Assembly: GCA_963716245.1 (NCBI GenBank)
Contig: OY970300.1
Coordinates: 2,584,420-2,648,419, forward strand
Direction of reading: 5' to 3'
Length of the DNA: 64,000 nucleotides
From: VRUE01 sp963716245
GTDB lineage: Bacteria; Actinomycetota; Thermoleophilia; Solirubrobacterales; 70-9
In this document: in pieces, positions 1-7,640 of the stretch
Layout of the letters: every line of letters starts with the position of its first letter
Position numbering within the stretch: position 1 is the stretch's first letter
Program-made: the position numbers and the translations under genes
Notes under the pieces: generated by a model
The model's database searches: none
What the model saw: the letters and a program-made list of their open reading frames with translations, nothing else
Told to the model about the DNA's origin: nothing

Positions 1-170
1 GCAGTCGTTCCTAGAAGCACGGCGATCCGGGCGGTTTTGAAGCCCACTCGATGCATCTCGCGGGCGAGCTCGCTCTGGGAGTCGGAAAGCCGCTTAAGCA
101 AAAGGACGCCAATAGCGACAAGCTCCTCCTCAGAGGAGAGATCTTTCTGGTTAGTAGCGTTTCCGACCAT
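1..170 (-). CDS. Incomplete HTH-type DNA-binding protein (N-terminal part)
   Basis: The reverse strand reads from an ATG at 170 to the window edge without a stop, giving about 56 residues that begin MVGNATNQKDLSSEEELVAI. The stretch SELAREMHRVGFKTARIAVL looks like the helix-turn-helix of small sigma-factor-like DNA-binding proteins, in which a helix of about 15 residues is followed by a G-x-x-T/P-x-R-I-A-x-L-L-G-T-T turn and recognition helix. The C-terminal part lies outside the window. Base composition is visibly less GC-rich than the core genes, and a recombinase remnant and a tRNA lie beside it, so it probably belongs to an acquired element. No clear Shine-Dalgarno sequence precedes the start. 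The exact family is not certain. Confidence 0.5.
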   Translation of the reverse strand, partial: MVGNATNQKDLSSEEELVAIGVLLLKRLSDSQSELAREMHRVGFKTARIAVLLGTT

Positions 171-270
171 AGAAACACAAAGATGGCACTTGCTTAGGAC
201 GGCTTCGTTCTCAGAGCGTTCCTCAGGGGTGCCCCCCCTGTCCGTTCGATAGATCTCACTCGATTAGGGA

Positions 271-511
271 TCGGATCGAATCGCAGCTCCGGGGTAGGGG
301 ATTGGTGTACCGCGCCAGCATTGGTCTCAATGTGATGCCACGCTATTTCGGCCAGATCCGCATCGGTTGACACCGGCACCTCGCAGGTGCGTGACGTAGC
401 TGTGGCGGCGCTCGTGGGGGCGGATGTCCAAGCCGGAGGCTTCTTGGGGCGGCTTCCAAGGGTCGCGGTAGAAGGTGCGCTCGCGCCAGAGTCGGGGAAC
501 CCCGACAGCCT
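271..511 (-). pseudogene. Decayed tyrosine recombinase (integrase) C-terminal fragment
   Basis: The reverse strand encodes pieces of a phage-type integrase catalytic domain in more than one frame. One frame (about 369-460) gives RPHERRHSYVTHLRGAGV, the HxxR box around the second catalytic arginine. A second frame gives DADLAEIAWHHIET, matching the usual DLAEIAGH box. A third gives MLARYTNPL, which carries the nucleophilic tyrosine. The two frame changes within about 80 bp make an intact product impossible. It lies directly beyond the 3' end of the tRNA-Glu gene, the classical arrangement for an element that integrates at a tRNA. Upstream coding remnants to about 745 are too degraded to assign. 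Confidence 0.65.
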
Positions 512-713
512 TGCCTATTCGCCGTGGAGGATTTCCGCGACGCGGCTGTGGTGCGGGCTGCTTCTGGGCGCGCTCGAACGCCGCTTGGAGGCGTCACCCT
601 CGGCCCGGGACTTCTTCTTGCCCTTGGGGGCGGTCGCGTCGGACGAGGAAATGCGACCATGCGCCCCGGACTCCCCGGAAATTGCCTCTCGGCCCCGCAG
701 CCGACGATACGGC

Positions 714-743
714 TCACAAAAGGAAGGGCCGGCATCTGCCGGC
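714..743 (-). terminator. Terminator of the tRNA-Glu gene
   Basis: On the reverse strand the perfect stem GCCGGC-AGAT-GCCGGC (743-728) begins 8 nt beyond the tRNA 3' end and is followed by CCTTCCTTTT. This is a plausible intrinsic terminator for the tRNA transcript. Confidence 0.6.
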
Positions 744-751
744 ACCCTCCA

Positions 752-847
752 TGCGCCCGACGAGAATCGAACTCGCGACCTTCGGCTTGAAAGACCGACG
801 CTCTTTGGTCCCCGTGAAGGGACCGTTGACCACTGAGCTACGGGCGC
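752..847 (-). tRNA. tRNA-Glu (anticodon TTC) with an enlarged, hairpin-bearing D-loop
   Basis: The reverse strand folds as a tRNA. The acceptor GCGCCCG pairs perfectly with CGGGCGC, then come T8-A9 and the D-stem GCTC/GAGC. The anticodon arm is TCGGT-CTTTCAA-GCCGA with anticodon TTC, the variable loop is 5 nt, and the T arm is GCGAG-TTCGATT-CTCGT with discriminator A73. CCA is not encoded. The gene is 96 nt because the D-loop holds about 22 extra nucleotides containing the stem GGTCCC-TTCACG-GGGACC. Removing them leaves an ordinary 74-nt tRNA. The inserted hairpin has a 6- or 8-nt loop and cannot act as the anticodon arm. Whether the molecule is functional cannot be told from sequence. Confidence 0.8.
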
Positions 848-897
848 CCAGGGCTTAACTTTAGCTGCGTGAACTTCTCTGAGCAGCGCGGGCGGGC

Positions 898-1671
898 ATG
901 GATCTAGGGCTGCGGGGACGGGTCGCCCTGGTGATGGGCGCGAGCCGCGGGATCGGGCGGGGGATCGCCGCGGTGCTGGCTCGGGAAGGGGCCCATGTCG
1001 CGATCGCCAGTCGCTCGGAAGAGCGGCTGGAGGAGGCCGCGGCGGCGATCGAGCACCCCGTGACCGAGGGGAACGGCCAGGTGACGACCTTCGTCGCCGA
1101 CACCGACGACCTCGATCGGCTGGCCGAGCTGCCGCGCGAGGTCGAGGCGGAGCTCGGCCCGGTGGAGATCCTCGTCGCCAACACGGGCGGACCGCCCTAC
1201 GGCGGCGCGCTCGAGCACGGGCTGGACGAGTGGGAGCGGGCCTATCGCTCGCTCGTCCTGGCGCCGCGCGTCCTGGTCGAGGCGGTGCTGCCGGGGATGC
1301 GCGAGCGGGGCTGGGGCCGCATCGTCAACGTCGGCTCCAGCACGACCCGCGAGCCGAACCCCGCGCTCAACCTCTCCAACTCCCACCGCATGGCCGCGGT
1401 CGGCTTCCTCAAGACGCTCTCGCGCGAGATCGCCGTCGACGGGGTCACGGTCAACACGGTCGCCACCGGCCGCTTCGCGACCGAGCGGCTCGCCGACGGG
1501 GGTGGCTCGCTCGAGGCGGCCGAAGCCGCTGCCCGCGAGGAGATCCCCGCCGGCCGCCTCGGCCGGCCCGAGGAGTACGGCGACCTCGTCGCCTTCCTCT
1601 GCTCGGAGCGCGCCGCCTACATCACCGGCACGGTGATCCCGATCGACGGCGGCCTGCTCCGCTCGGTCTGA
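898..1671 (+). CDS. SDR-family oxidoreductase lacking the canonical Tyr-Lys pair
   Basis: This is a short-chain dehydrogenase/reductase-type Rossmann protein of 257 residues, full length for the family. The nucleotide-binding motif GASRGIG is at residues 14-20, the NTGG motif at 95-98, and a serine in the usual catalytic place at 148. At the positions where YxxxK is expected (161 and 165) the sequence has Asn and Met, in LSNSHRMAAVGFLKTLS. A FabG-like subfamily with GGPP after the NxGG motif shares this loss, so conventional SDR chemistry is doubtful. The C-terminal part (ITGTVIPIDGG) is typical. The ATG follows a G-rich stretch and fits the usual LxGRVALV beginning. The stop overlaps the next start (TGATG), suggesting translational coupling. 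Confidence 0.8.
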   Translation: MDLGLRGRVALVMGASRGIGRGIAAVLAREGAHVAIASRSEERLEEAAAAIEHPVTEGNGQVTTFVADTDDLDRLAELPREVEAELGPVEILVANTGGPPYGGALEHGLDEWERAYRSLVLAPRVLVEAVLPGMRERGWGRIVNVGSSTTREPNPALNLSNSHRMAAVGFLKTLSREIAVDGVTVNTVATGRFATERLADGGGSLEAAEAAAREEIPAGRLGRPEEYGDLVAFLCSERAAYITGTVIPIDGGLLRSV

Positions 1672-2570
1672 TGACCCACTCGCACGCCGGTCACGCTCCC
1701 CCCTCCGCCGACGCCGACCGCGGCAAGCTCTGGCTCGCCCTCGCGCTGATCGTCGGCTTCATGGCGGTCGAGGTCGTGCTCGGCATCGTCGCCAACTCGC
1801 TGGCGCTGCTCTCCGACGCCGCCCACATGCTCACCGACGCCGCGGCGATCGCGCTCTCGCTCGCCGCCCTGCGCCTCGCCCAGCGCCCGGCGGGCGGCGC
1901 GATGACCTTCGGCCTCAAACGGGTCGAGATCCTCTCCGCCCAGGCGAACGGCATCACGCTGCTGGTGCTGGCGGCGCTGATCGCCTACGAGGGCGTGCGG
2001 CGCCTGTTCGACCCGCCGGGCGTCGAGGGCGGCCTGGTCCTGGCCGTCGCCCTTGCCGGCATCGCAGTCAACCTCGCCGCCACCGCCGTCCTGGCCCGGG
2101 CCAACCGCCGCAGCCTCAACGTCGAGGGCAGCTTCCAGCACCTGCTCACCGACCTCTACGCCTTCATCGGCACGGCGCTCGCCGCCGCGGTCATCCTGCT
2201 GACCGGATTCGACCGCGCCGACCCGATCGCCTCGCTGTTCGTCGCCGCGCTGATGCTGCGCTCGGCCTACGTGCTGCTGCGCGAATCGGGGCGGATCTTC
2301 CTCGAGGCCTCGCCGAGGGGGCTCGACCCGGAAGGGATCGGCAGGCGCATGGCCGAACAGCCCGGCGTCGTCGAGGTCCACGACCTGCACGTCTGGGAGG
2401 TCACCTCCGAGTTCCCGGCGCTCGCCGCCCACGTCACGGTCGCCGCCGACGCCGACTGCCACCGCGCCCGCCTGGAGCTCGCCGACCTCCTGGAGCGCGA
2501 GTTCGGCGTCCGCCACTCGACCCTCCAGGTCGAGCACGTGCCGGACGAGCTGGTCCAGATCCAGCGCTAG
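1671..2570 (+). CDS. Cation diffusion facilitator, zinc exporter of the CzcD/ZitB type
   Basis: This 299-residue membrane antiporter probably exports Zn2+ or similar divalent metals in exchange for protons. The N-terminus HSHAGH is histidine-rich. About six membrane helices follow. Helix 2 carries SDAAHMLTD and helix 5 HLLTD, together forming the HxxxD/DxxxD metal site of the family. The cytoplasmic tail contains HDLHVWEVTSE, the usual CDF C-terminal signature. It begins at an ATG overlapping the stop of the upstream SDR by one base, so the two are probably co-transcribed. The stop codon overlaps the stop of convergent lysS within CTAG. Confidence 0.9.
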   Translation: MTHSHAGHAPPSADADRGKLWLALALIVGFMAVEVVLGIVANSLALLSDAAHMLTDAAAIALSLAALRLAQRPAGGAMTFGLKRVEILSAQANGITLLVLAALIAYEGVRRLFDPPGVEGGLVLAVALAGIAVNLAATAVLARANRRSLNVEGSFQHLLTDLYAFIGTALAAAVILLTGFDRADPIASLFVAALMLRSAYVLLRESGRIFLEASPRGLDPEGIGRRMAEQPGVVEVHDLHVWEVTSEFPALAAHVTVAADADCHRARLELADLLEREFGVRHSTLQVEHVPDELVQIQR

Positions 2571-4087
2571 GACTCGCCCGGCGCCTCGCGCATCGACGGG
2601 AAGAGGATCACGTCGCGCAGGGTCTTGGCGCCGCTGAGGATCATCATCAGCCGGTCGACGCCGAGCCCCGACCCGCTCGCCGTCAGCATCCCGTATTCGA
2701 GCGCCCGCACGAACTCCTCGTCGTGCTCGTGCGGCGTCGGCTCCGCCCCGGTCTCCTGCCGTTCGCGCTGTTCGACGAAGTGGCGGCGCTGTTCGATCGG
2801 GTCGTTGACGTCGGTGCCGCCGCCGGTGATCTCCATCCCGGCGACGATCCCGTCGAAGGCTGCCGCGAGCAGCCGCGGGTGCTCGGGCACCGGCTTGACC
2901 AGCGGCCAGATCGCCAGCGGCAGGTCGATGATGAAGGTCGGCTGGATCAGCTTCGGCTCGATCAGCTTGCCCTGCAGGGTGTCGACGAGCGCCGCCCAGT
3001 CGTCGTCGGGCTCGGCGTCGTCCCCGGCGATCTCGGCCAGCTCGTCGCGGCTGGCCCTGGTGATGTCGACGCCGGTCTCTTCCTTCAGCAGGTCCTGCAG
3101 CCGCAGCCGGGGCCAGGGCGGCTTCAGGTCGATCGTCTCGCCGTCGCGCTCCACCTTGGTCGTCCCCAGCACGCGCTCGGCCACGTCGGAGACGATCCCC
3201 TCGGCGACGTCCATCACCCCGTGGTAGTCGGCGCCGCTGACGAACCACTCGAGCATCGTGAACTCGGGGTTGTGCTGCGGCGACATCCCCTCGTTGCGGA
3301 AGAACTTGCCCAGCTCGTAGACGTTCTCGAAGCCGCCGACGATCGTCCGCTTCAGGTAGAGCTCGGTCGCGATCCGCAGGTAGAGGTGGCGGTCGAGCGC
3401 GTTGTGGTGCGTTTTGAACGGGCGCGCCGCGGCGCCGCCCGTCATCCGCTGCAGGACCGGCGTTTCCATCTCGACGTAGCCGCGTTCGTCGAGGTGGTCG
3501 CGGATCGCCTTCACGACCTTGGCCCGCATCGCGAAGATCTCGCGCGAGCGCTCGTTCGCCATCAGGTCCAGCTCGCGCTGGCGGTAGCGCGTCTCGGGAT
3601 CGGAGATGCCGTGGAAGAGGTCGGGCGGGTCGCGCAGCGCCTTGGCGAGCAGGACGCACTCGCGCACCTCGACCGCCAGCTGGCCCCGTTTGGTCACGTA
3701 GAGGTCACCCTCCACGCCGACCAGGTCGCCGATGTCGAGGTCCTCGATCCGGTCGAACGGCTCCTGCCCGATCGAGTCGACGCGGGCGTAGGCCTGGATC
3801 GTCCCGCTCAGGTCGCGGACGTCGAAGAAGACCGTCTTGCCGTGGCCGCGCTGCCCCACGACCCGCCCGGCGATCCGGTAGGAGACGTCGCCCTGCTTGC
3901 CCGCCTCCAGCTGCTCGGGGTCGTGCGCCTCGTGGATCGCCGCGATCCGGTCACGGTCGGGAAAGGAGAAGGGGTAGGGATCGATCCCCTCGGCGCGCAG
4001 CCGCTCGACCTTCGCCAGGCGCTCCGCCTCGGTCGACCCGGCGGCCGGTTCGGGTGCCCCTCGATCGGCGGCGGTCGAGTCAGCCAT
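2567..4087 (-). CDS. lysS: Lysyl-tRNA synthetase, class II
   Basis: It attaches lysine to tRNA-Lys in the cytoplasm. At 506 residues it has the usual length. An OB-fold anticodon-binding domain occupies about residues 65-165 (YRIAGRVVGQRGHGKTVFFD and following). The class II core follows, with motif 2 FRNEGMSPQHNPEF and motif 3 GSGLGVDRLMMIL near the C-terminus. The start ATG at 4087 is preceded by a TAGCGT box six bases upstream, so the message is probably leaderless although prmC lies just upstream on the same strand. A variable acidic N-terminal tail of about 20 residues precedes the conserved part. Confidence 0.95.
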   Translation of the reverse strand: MADSTAADRGAPEPAAGSTEAERLAKVERLRAEGIDPYPFSFPDRDRIAAIHEAHDPEQLEAGKQGDVSYRIAGRVVGQRGHGKTVFFDVRDLSGTIQAYARVDSIGQEPFDRIEDLDIGDLVGVEGDLYVTKRGQLAVEVRECVLLAKALRDPPDLFHGISDPETRYRQRELDLMANERSREIFAMRAKVVKAIRDHLDERGYVEMETPVLQRMTGGAAARPFKTHHNALDRHLYLRIATELYLKRTIVGGFENVYELGKFFRNEGMSPQHNPEFTMLEWFVSGADYHGVMDVAEGIVSDVAERVLGTTKVERDGETIDLKPPWPRLRLQDLLKEETGVDITRASRDELAEIAGDDAEPDDDWAALVDTLQGKLIEPKLIQPTFIIDLPLAIWPLVKPVPEHPRLLAAAFDGIVAGMEITGGGTDVNDPIEQRRHFVEQRERQETGAEPTPHEHDEEFVRALEYGMLTASGSGLGVDRLMMILSGAKTLRDVILFPSMREAPGES

Positions 4088-4093
4088 GACTCA

Positions 4094-4099
4094 ACGCTA
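4094..4099 (-). promoter_or_regulatory. -10 box of a leaderless lysS promoter
   Basis: The reverse strand has TAGCGT, then six bases, then the lysS ATG, which puts the transcription start at or next to the start codon. The same spacing recurs before many first genes in this window. Confidence 0.45.
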
Positions 4100-4146
4100 T
4101 TCGCTGCCGAACCCGCTCGCTCTGCCCGATCGCCGTCGCCCGGCGC

Positions 4147-4986
4147 TCAGGGCGCGAGGCCGACGGTCACTCGCTCGTCGCCCATGTAGTCGCGCAGCGT
4201 CGTCGCCTCGCCCAGCAGCTCCCGCATAGCGGGGCCGTGGTGGGTGTCGTGCTCGAGCGCCATCTTCCAGCCGCTCGGCGTTTCGGCGACGAGCTTGCGG
4301 ATCACGCCCAGCCCATCCTCGCCGCAGTCGCCGGTGACCGCGATCCGCGGCTCGCGCCGGATCTCCGGCGAGCGCTCGTAGATCGTCTCGTCGGTGACGT
4401 AGGGCAGGTTGGCGATCAGCAGGTCGACCTCCTCCAGGCCGTCCGGCAGCCCCTCGGCGACGCTCACCTCCAGCGAGAGCCCCAGCCGCTCGGCGTTCTC
4501 GCGGGCCGCTTCGACCGCCTCGGGCGAGAGGTCCGACGCGGTGACGCGCAGGTCGGGACGCTCGGAGATCAGCGCCAGGGCGATCGCGCCGGAGCCGGTG
4601 CCGACCTCGTGCACGCACGCGCCCTCGGGCAGCTCGGTGCCGACCTCGACCAGCAGCTCGGTCTCGCGCCGTGGCCAGAGGACCCGCTCGTCGACCGCGA
4701 TCTCCAGCTTGCGGAACGGCGCCCGGCCGAGCACGTAGGCCAGCGGCTCGTGGTCGGCGCGCCGCGCCACCGCGGCTTCGATCGCGGCGATGACCTCGGG
4801 GGAGGCGTCCCCCTGCCCGTCGCGGGAGAGCTCCTCGACGCTCATCCCGAGCGCGTCGGCGACCAGCGCCTCCGCGTCGCCGCGGGGCTCGTCGCAGCCG
4901 GCCGCGGCGATCTTCTCCGTCGCCTCGTCCAGCACCGCCGTAATCGGCTTCGCCTCGGTCACCTGCGTGCTCCCGTGCTCACTCAA
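4147..4986 (-). CDS. prmC: Peptide chain release factor N5-glutamine methyltransferase
   Basis: This HemK/PrmC family enzyme methylates the GGQ glutamine of release factors with S-adenosylmethionine. It has 279 residues: an N-terminal helical domain (about 1-95, ending LAYVLGRAPF), then a Rossmann methyltransferase domain with HEVGTGSGAIALAL. The catalytic NPPY motif is replaced by NLPY, and the usual RPETE before the fold reads RRETE; related actinobacterial proteins also vary here. The TTG start at 4986 is preceded by GGAGGAG at good spacing. It lies between lgt and lysS on the same strand and may share the argF-lgt transcript. HemK-like paralogues with other substrates are a possible alternative. 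Confidence 0.85.
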   Translation of the reverse strand: MSEHGSTQVTEAKPITAVLDEATEKIAAAGCDEPRGDAEALVADALGMSVEELSRDGQGDASPEVIAAIEAAVARRADHEPLAYVLGRAPFRKLEIAVDERVLWPRRETELLVEVGTELPEGACVHEVGTGSGAIALALISERPDLRVTASDLSPEAVEAARENAERLGLSLEVSVAEGLPDGLEEVDLLIANLPYVTDETIYERSPEIRREPRIAVTGDCGEDGLGVIRKLVAETPSGWKMALEHDTHHGPAMRELLGEATTLRDYMGDERVTVGLAP

Positions 4987-5022
4987 CGCTCCTCCGTTTA
5001 CCTCAAAATAATTTGTGCATGA

Positions 5023-5775
5023 TTACACAGCCAGCCTGCCGTGGCGCCGCCGGACCGCGTAGATCCAGACAGCGCCTGCCGACATCATCGCAACACTCTG
5101 CAGTTGCGCGGAGGTGAGCCCCAGCGCCACATCCTCGTTGCGCCGCACGAACTCGACCAGGAAGCGCTCGGCCCCCGCGTAGAGGAGGTAAAGCGCGAAG
5201 AGGACGCCGGCGCGGAAGCGGTCGCGGAGCCGCCAGAGGATCCAGGCGCCGAGCCCCATCGCGAGCGCCTCGTAGACCGGCGTCGGGTGGACCTCCTCGG
5301 TCGTCGGGACCGTGCCGTCGGGGTAGGCCATCGCCCACGGCCCGTCCCAGGCCCGGCCGTAGTCGCCGTCGCCGGAGAGCTGGCAGCCGACGCGGCCGAT
5401 CGCGTAGCCGAGCGCCAGGGCAGGCGCCGTCACGTCGAGCAGGACCAAGCCGAGGAAGCCGCGGTACCAGGCCCAGAGCAGGACCGCGACCGCGCCGCCG
5501 ATGGCGCCGCCGTACCAGACCAGTCCCGAGCCGGAGAGGACGTTGCCGAGCAGGTCGTCGCTGACGCTGTCCCAGTTTTCGACCAGGAAGTAGAGGCGCG
5601 AGCCGACGATACCGCCGAGCAGCGCCGCGAAGCCGATCTCGTAGGCCCAGTCGACGGGCTTGCCGAGCTCCCGCAGCCGCTTAGCGACCAGCGCGCCGGC
5701 CGCGAGGAAGGCGAGCGCGAACATCAGCCCGAAGCTCTGTAGGGTCAGCGGGCCGAGCTGGATCTCCGGCTGCAT
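5023..5775 (-). CDS. lgt: Prolipoprotein diacylglyceryl transferase
   Basis: It transfers a diacylglyceryl group from phosphatidylglycerol to the lipobox cysteine of prolipoproteins, in the cytoplasmic membrane. The 250-residue product has about seven membrane helices. The family signature appears as IGRVGCQLSGDGDYG, followed by HPTPVYEAL and ERFLVEFVRRNE, which contain the conserved His, Arg and Glu residues. It starts at an ATG four bases after the argF stop, so the two genes form an operon. The C-terminal tail is short and basic. Confidence 0.95.
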   Translation of the reverse strand: MQPEIQLGPLTLQSFGLMFALAFLAAGALVAKRLRELGKPVDWAYEIGFAALLGGIVGSRLYFLVENWDSVSDDLLGNVLSGSGLVWYGGAIGGAVAVLLWAWYRGFLGLVLLDVTAPALALGYAIGRVGCQLSGDGDYGRAWDGPWAMAYPDGTVPTTEEVHPTPVYEALAMGLGAWILWRLRDRFRAGVLFALYLLYAGAERFLVEFVRRNEDVALGLTSAQLQSVAMMSAGAVWIYAVRRRHGRLAV

Positions 5776-5779
5776 GTCC

Positions 5780-6667
5780 CTACTCGGCCAGCAGCGTGCT
5801 GAGCAGCGCCTTCTGCGTGTGCAGGCGGTTCTCGGCCTGGTCCCAGACGGCGGAGCGCTCGCCGTAGAGCGCCTCGGCGGTTATCTCCTCGCCCGGGTGG
5901 GCGGGCAGGCAGTGCAGGACGACCGCGCCCTGCTTGGCGACCGAGAGCAGGTCCTCGTCGAGGCGGTAGGGCGCGAGGTCGGCGCGGCGGCGCTCGGCCT
6001 CCTGCTCGTCGCCCATGCTGACCCAGACGTCGGTGTAGATCGCGTCGGCGCCGGAGGCGGCGTCGCGCGGGTCGTCGGTCAGCTTCGCGCCGTGGCCGTC
6101 CTCGAGCTGGTAGCCGTCGGGGGCGGCGATGACGACCTCGACGTCGGCGAGCCGGCCGGCGATCGCCAGCGAGCGGGCGACGTTGTTGCCGTCGCCGACG
6201 TAGGCGAGCCGCAGCCCGGCGAGGTCGCCGAAGCGCTCGCGCAGGGTCAGCAGGTCGGCGAGCGCCTGGCAGGGATGGTGGCGGGGGGTCAGCGCGTTGA
6301 CGACCGGGATCTCCGCTTCGCTCGCCAGCTCCTCGACCTCCTCGTGGGAGCCGGACCGGATCGCGATCGCGTTGACGTAGCGCGCGAGCACCCGGGCGGT
6401 GTCCCGGATCGACTCCCCGCGCGAGAGCTGCAGCTCGTCGCCGCGCAGCACGATCGGCGTCCCCCCCAGCTCCGCGACCGCGACCTCGAAGGAGATGCGC
6501 GTGCGGGTCGACGGTCGTTCGAAGACGAGCGCGACGCTGCGCCGGGCGAGGTCGCCCTCCCCGGCCCCCTCTCGCCGCCCGGCTTTGAGCCTCGCCGCGA
6601 GGTCGAGCAGCTGCGAGAGCTCGAAGGCGCCGAGCTCTTCGCCGGTGAGGAAGTCGCGCTTGGTCAA
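5780..6667 (-). CDS. argF: Ornithine carbamoyltransferase
   Basis: It makes citrulline from ornithine and carbamoyl phosphate in arginine synthesis. The 295-residue product shows the carbamoyl-phosphate motif FERPSTRTRISFE, then HHPCQALADLLT, and the ornithine-side HCLPAHPG loop, which separates it from aspartate carbamoyltransferase. The frame is open far upstream, but the conserved protein begins at TKRDFL, directly after a TTG at 6667. A TAGTAT box seven bases before this TTG supports leaderless initiation there. It heads the run argF-lgt-prmC-lysS and is divergent from the nuclease gene 18 bases away. Confidence 0.9.
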   Translation of the reverse strand: MTKRDFLTGEELGAFELSQLLDLAARLKAGRREGAGEGDLARRSVALVFERPSTRTRISFEVAVAELGGTPIVLRGDELQLSRGESIRDTARVLARYVNAIAIRSGSHEEVEELASEAEIPVVNALTPRHHPCQALADLLTLRERFGDLAGLRLAYVGDGNNVARSLAIAGRLADVEVVIAAPDGYQLEDGHGAKLTDDPRDAASGADAIYTDVWVSMGDEQEAERRRADLAPYRLDEDLLSVAKQGAVVLHCLPAHPGEEITAEALYGERSAVWDQAENRLHTQKALLSTLLAE

Positions 6668-6673
6668 GCCGCG

Positions 6674-6680
6674 GATACTA
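6674..6680. promoter_or_regulatory. Shared bidirectional leaderless promoter of argF and the nuclease gene
   Basis: The heptamer GATACTA serves both strands. On the plus strand GATACT lies six bases before the GTG at 6686. On the reverse strand TAGTAT lies seven bases before the TTG at 6667. Both starts would therefore be leaderless, with overlapping -10 boxes, so the two promoters should compete. Confidence 0.55.
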
Positions 6681-6685
6681 AGCGC

Positions 6686-7588
6686 GTGCAATTCGCGGTC
6701 CTCACCTGGAACCTCTTCCATGGGCGCGATTTCCCGCCCGATCCGGGCCTGCTCACCCGGCGCTCGCGCCTGCTGCGGAAGACGGAGCGAAACGCCACCC
6801 ACGCGCAGGTCAACCGCGACCTGCTGACCGAGTTCGCGAGGCTGCTCGCCGAGGCGGAGTGGGACGTGGCGCTGCTCCAGGAGTGCCCGCCGCGCTTCGC
6901 CGAGCCGCTCGCCCGTGCCTGCGACGCAGCCGGCCACCGCGTGCTCACCTCGCGCAACTCGCTCGCCCCGGTCCGCAGGCTCGCCGCCCGCCTCAACCCC
7001 GACCTGATCGCCTCCGGCGAGGGCGGCTCGAACCTGACGCTGGTCCGCCGCTCGTTCCGGTGCGCCTTTTGTACCGCTGAGGTGCAAAAGGAGCAGCGGA
7101 AGCCTGGGACCGACGCCATCGCCGAAGGGGGTGAGGCGATCGCCGAGCGGCGGGAGGTGACGATCCACGCCGGGCCGCTGGAGCGCCGGGCGATGGCCTT
7201 GACGAGGACCGGCTCGGGACTCTGCGTCGCCAACCTCCACGCCAGCGCCCACCGCATCGACCTGGCCGCGGAGGACGTGCTGCGCGCCGCCGAGGCGGCG
7301 GACGAGTGGTCCGGCGACGCGCCGCTGATCTTCGGCGGCGACCTCAACCTGCAGCCGCGCGAGAGCCCGGCCGTGTTCGCCGAGCTGCGCGACCGGTTCG
7401 GCCTCACCCCCACCACCGCGCCCGACGCGATCGACCACCTGCTCGCCCGCGGCCTCGAGGTGGTCGAGCCGCCACGACGCTGGGCGTCGGAGCGGCGCGA
7501 GGTCCCCGGCGACGACGGCCTGGCCCTGCGGCTCTCCGATCACGCGCCCGTCGAGGCGACGTTCGCGACCCCGGAGGGCCGGGAATGA
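6686..7588 (+). CDS. Endonuclease/exonuclease/phosphatase family protein with an inserted palindrome
   Basis: This 300-residue metal-dependent phosphoesterase belongs to the EEP fold, which includes nucleases and lipid phosphatases; the substrate cannot be told. Visible motifs are VLTWNLFHG at the N-terminus, LLQECPPRF (metal-binding Glu), ANLHASAH, FGGDLNLQP and a terminal LSDHAPVEA (catalytic Asp-His). No signal peptide is seen. The start is the GTG at 6686, set by the conserved VQFAVLTWN beginning and a GATACT box just upstream. Residues about 125-155, including CAFCTAEVQKEQ, interrupt the conserved region between NLTLVRRSF and REVTIHAGP and are encoded by a 35-bp palindrome plus flanks, so they look like an in-frame insertion. 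Confidence 0.75.
   Translation: MQFAVLTWNLFHGRDFPPDPGLLTRRSRLLRKTERNATHAQVNRDLLTEFARLLAEAEWDVALLQECPPRFAEPLARACDAAGHRVLTSRNSLAPVRRLAARLNPDLIASGEGGSNLTLVRRSFRCAFCTAEVQKEQRKPGTDAIAEGGEAIAERREVTIHAGPLERRAMALTRTGSGLCVANLHASAHRIDLAAEDVLRAAEAADEWSGDAPLIFGGDLNLQPRESPAVFAELRDRFGLTPTTAPDAIDHLLARGLEVVEPPRRWASERREVPGDDGLALRLSDHAPVEATFATPEGRE
7061..7095. repeat. 35-bp palindrome inside the nuclease gene
   Basis: The arms TGCGCCTTTTGTACC and GGTGCAAAAGGAGCA pair over 15 positions with one mismatch and one G-T pair, around the loop GCTGA. Its A/T run is foreign to the surrounding GC-rich codons. It is translated as part of an apparent insertion in the protein. Confidence 0.6.
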
Positions 7589-7640
7589 GATAGTCACGCC
7601 GCGACACTTCCTGGCAGACGACGAATGGAGGCACGAAGGT

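Noticed and set aside
37..252. Plus-strand reading frame at the window start
   Set aside because: It is antisense to the better-supported HTH gene on the reverse strand and shows no family features.
752..847. Reading the D-loop hairpin of tRNA-Glu as the anticodon arm
   Set aside because: Its loop is 6 or 8 nt and the D-stem closes around it; the TTC arm with a 7-nt loop fits all tRNA rules.
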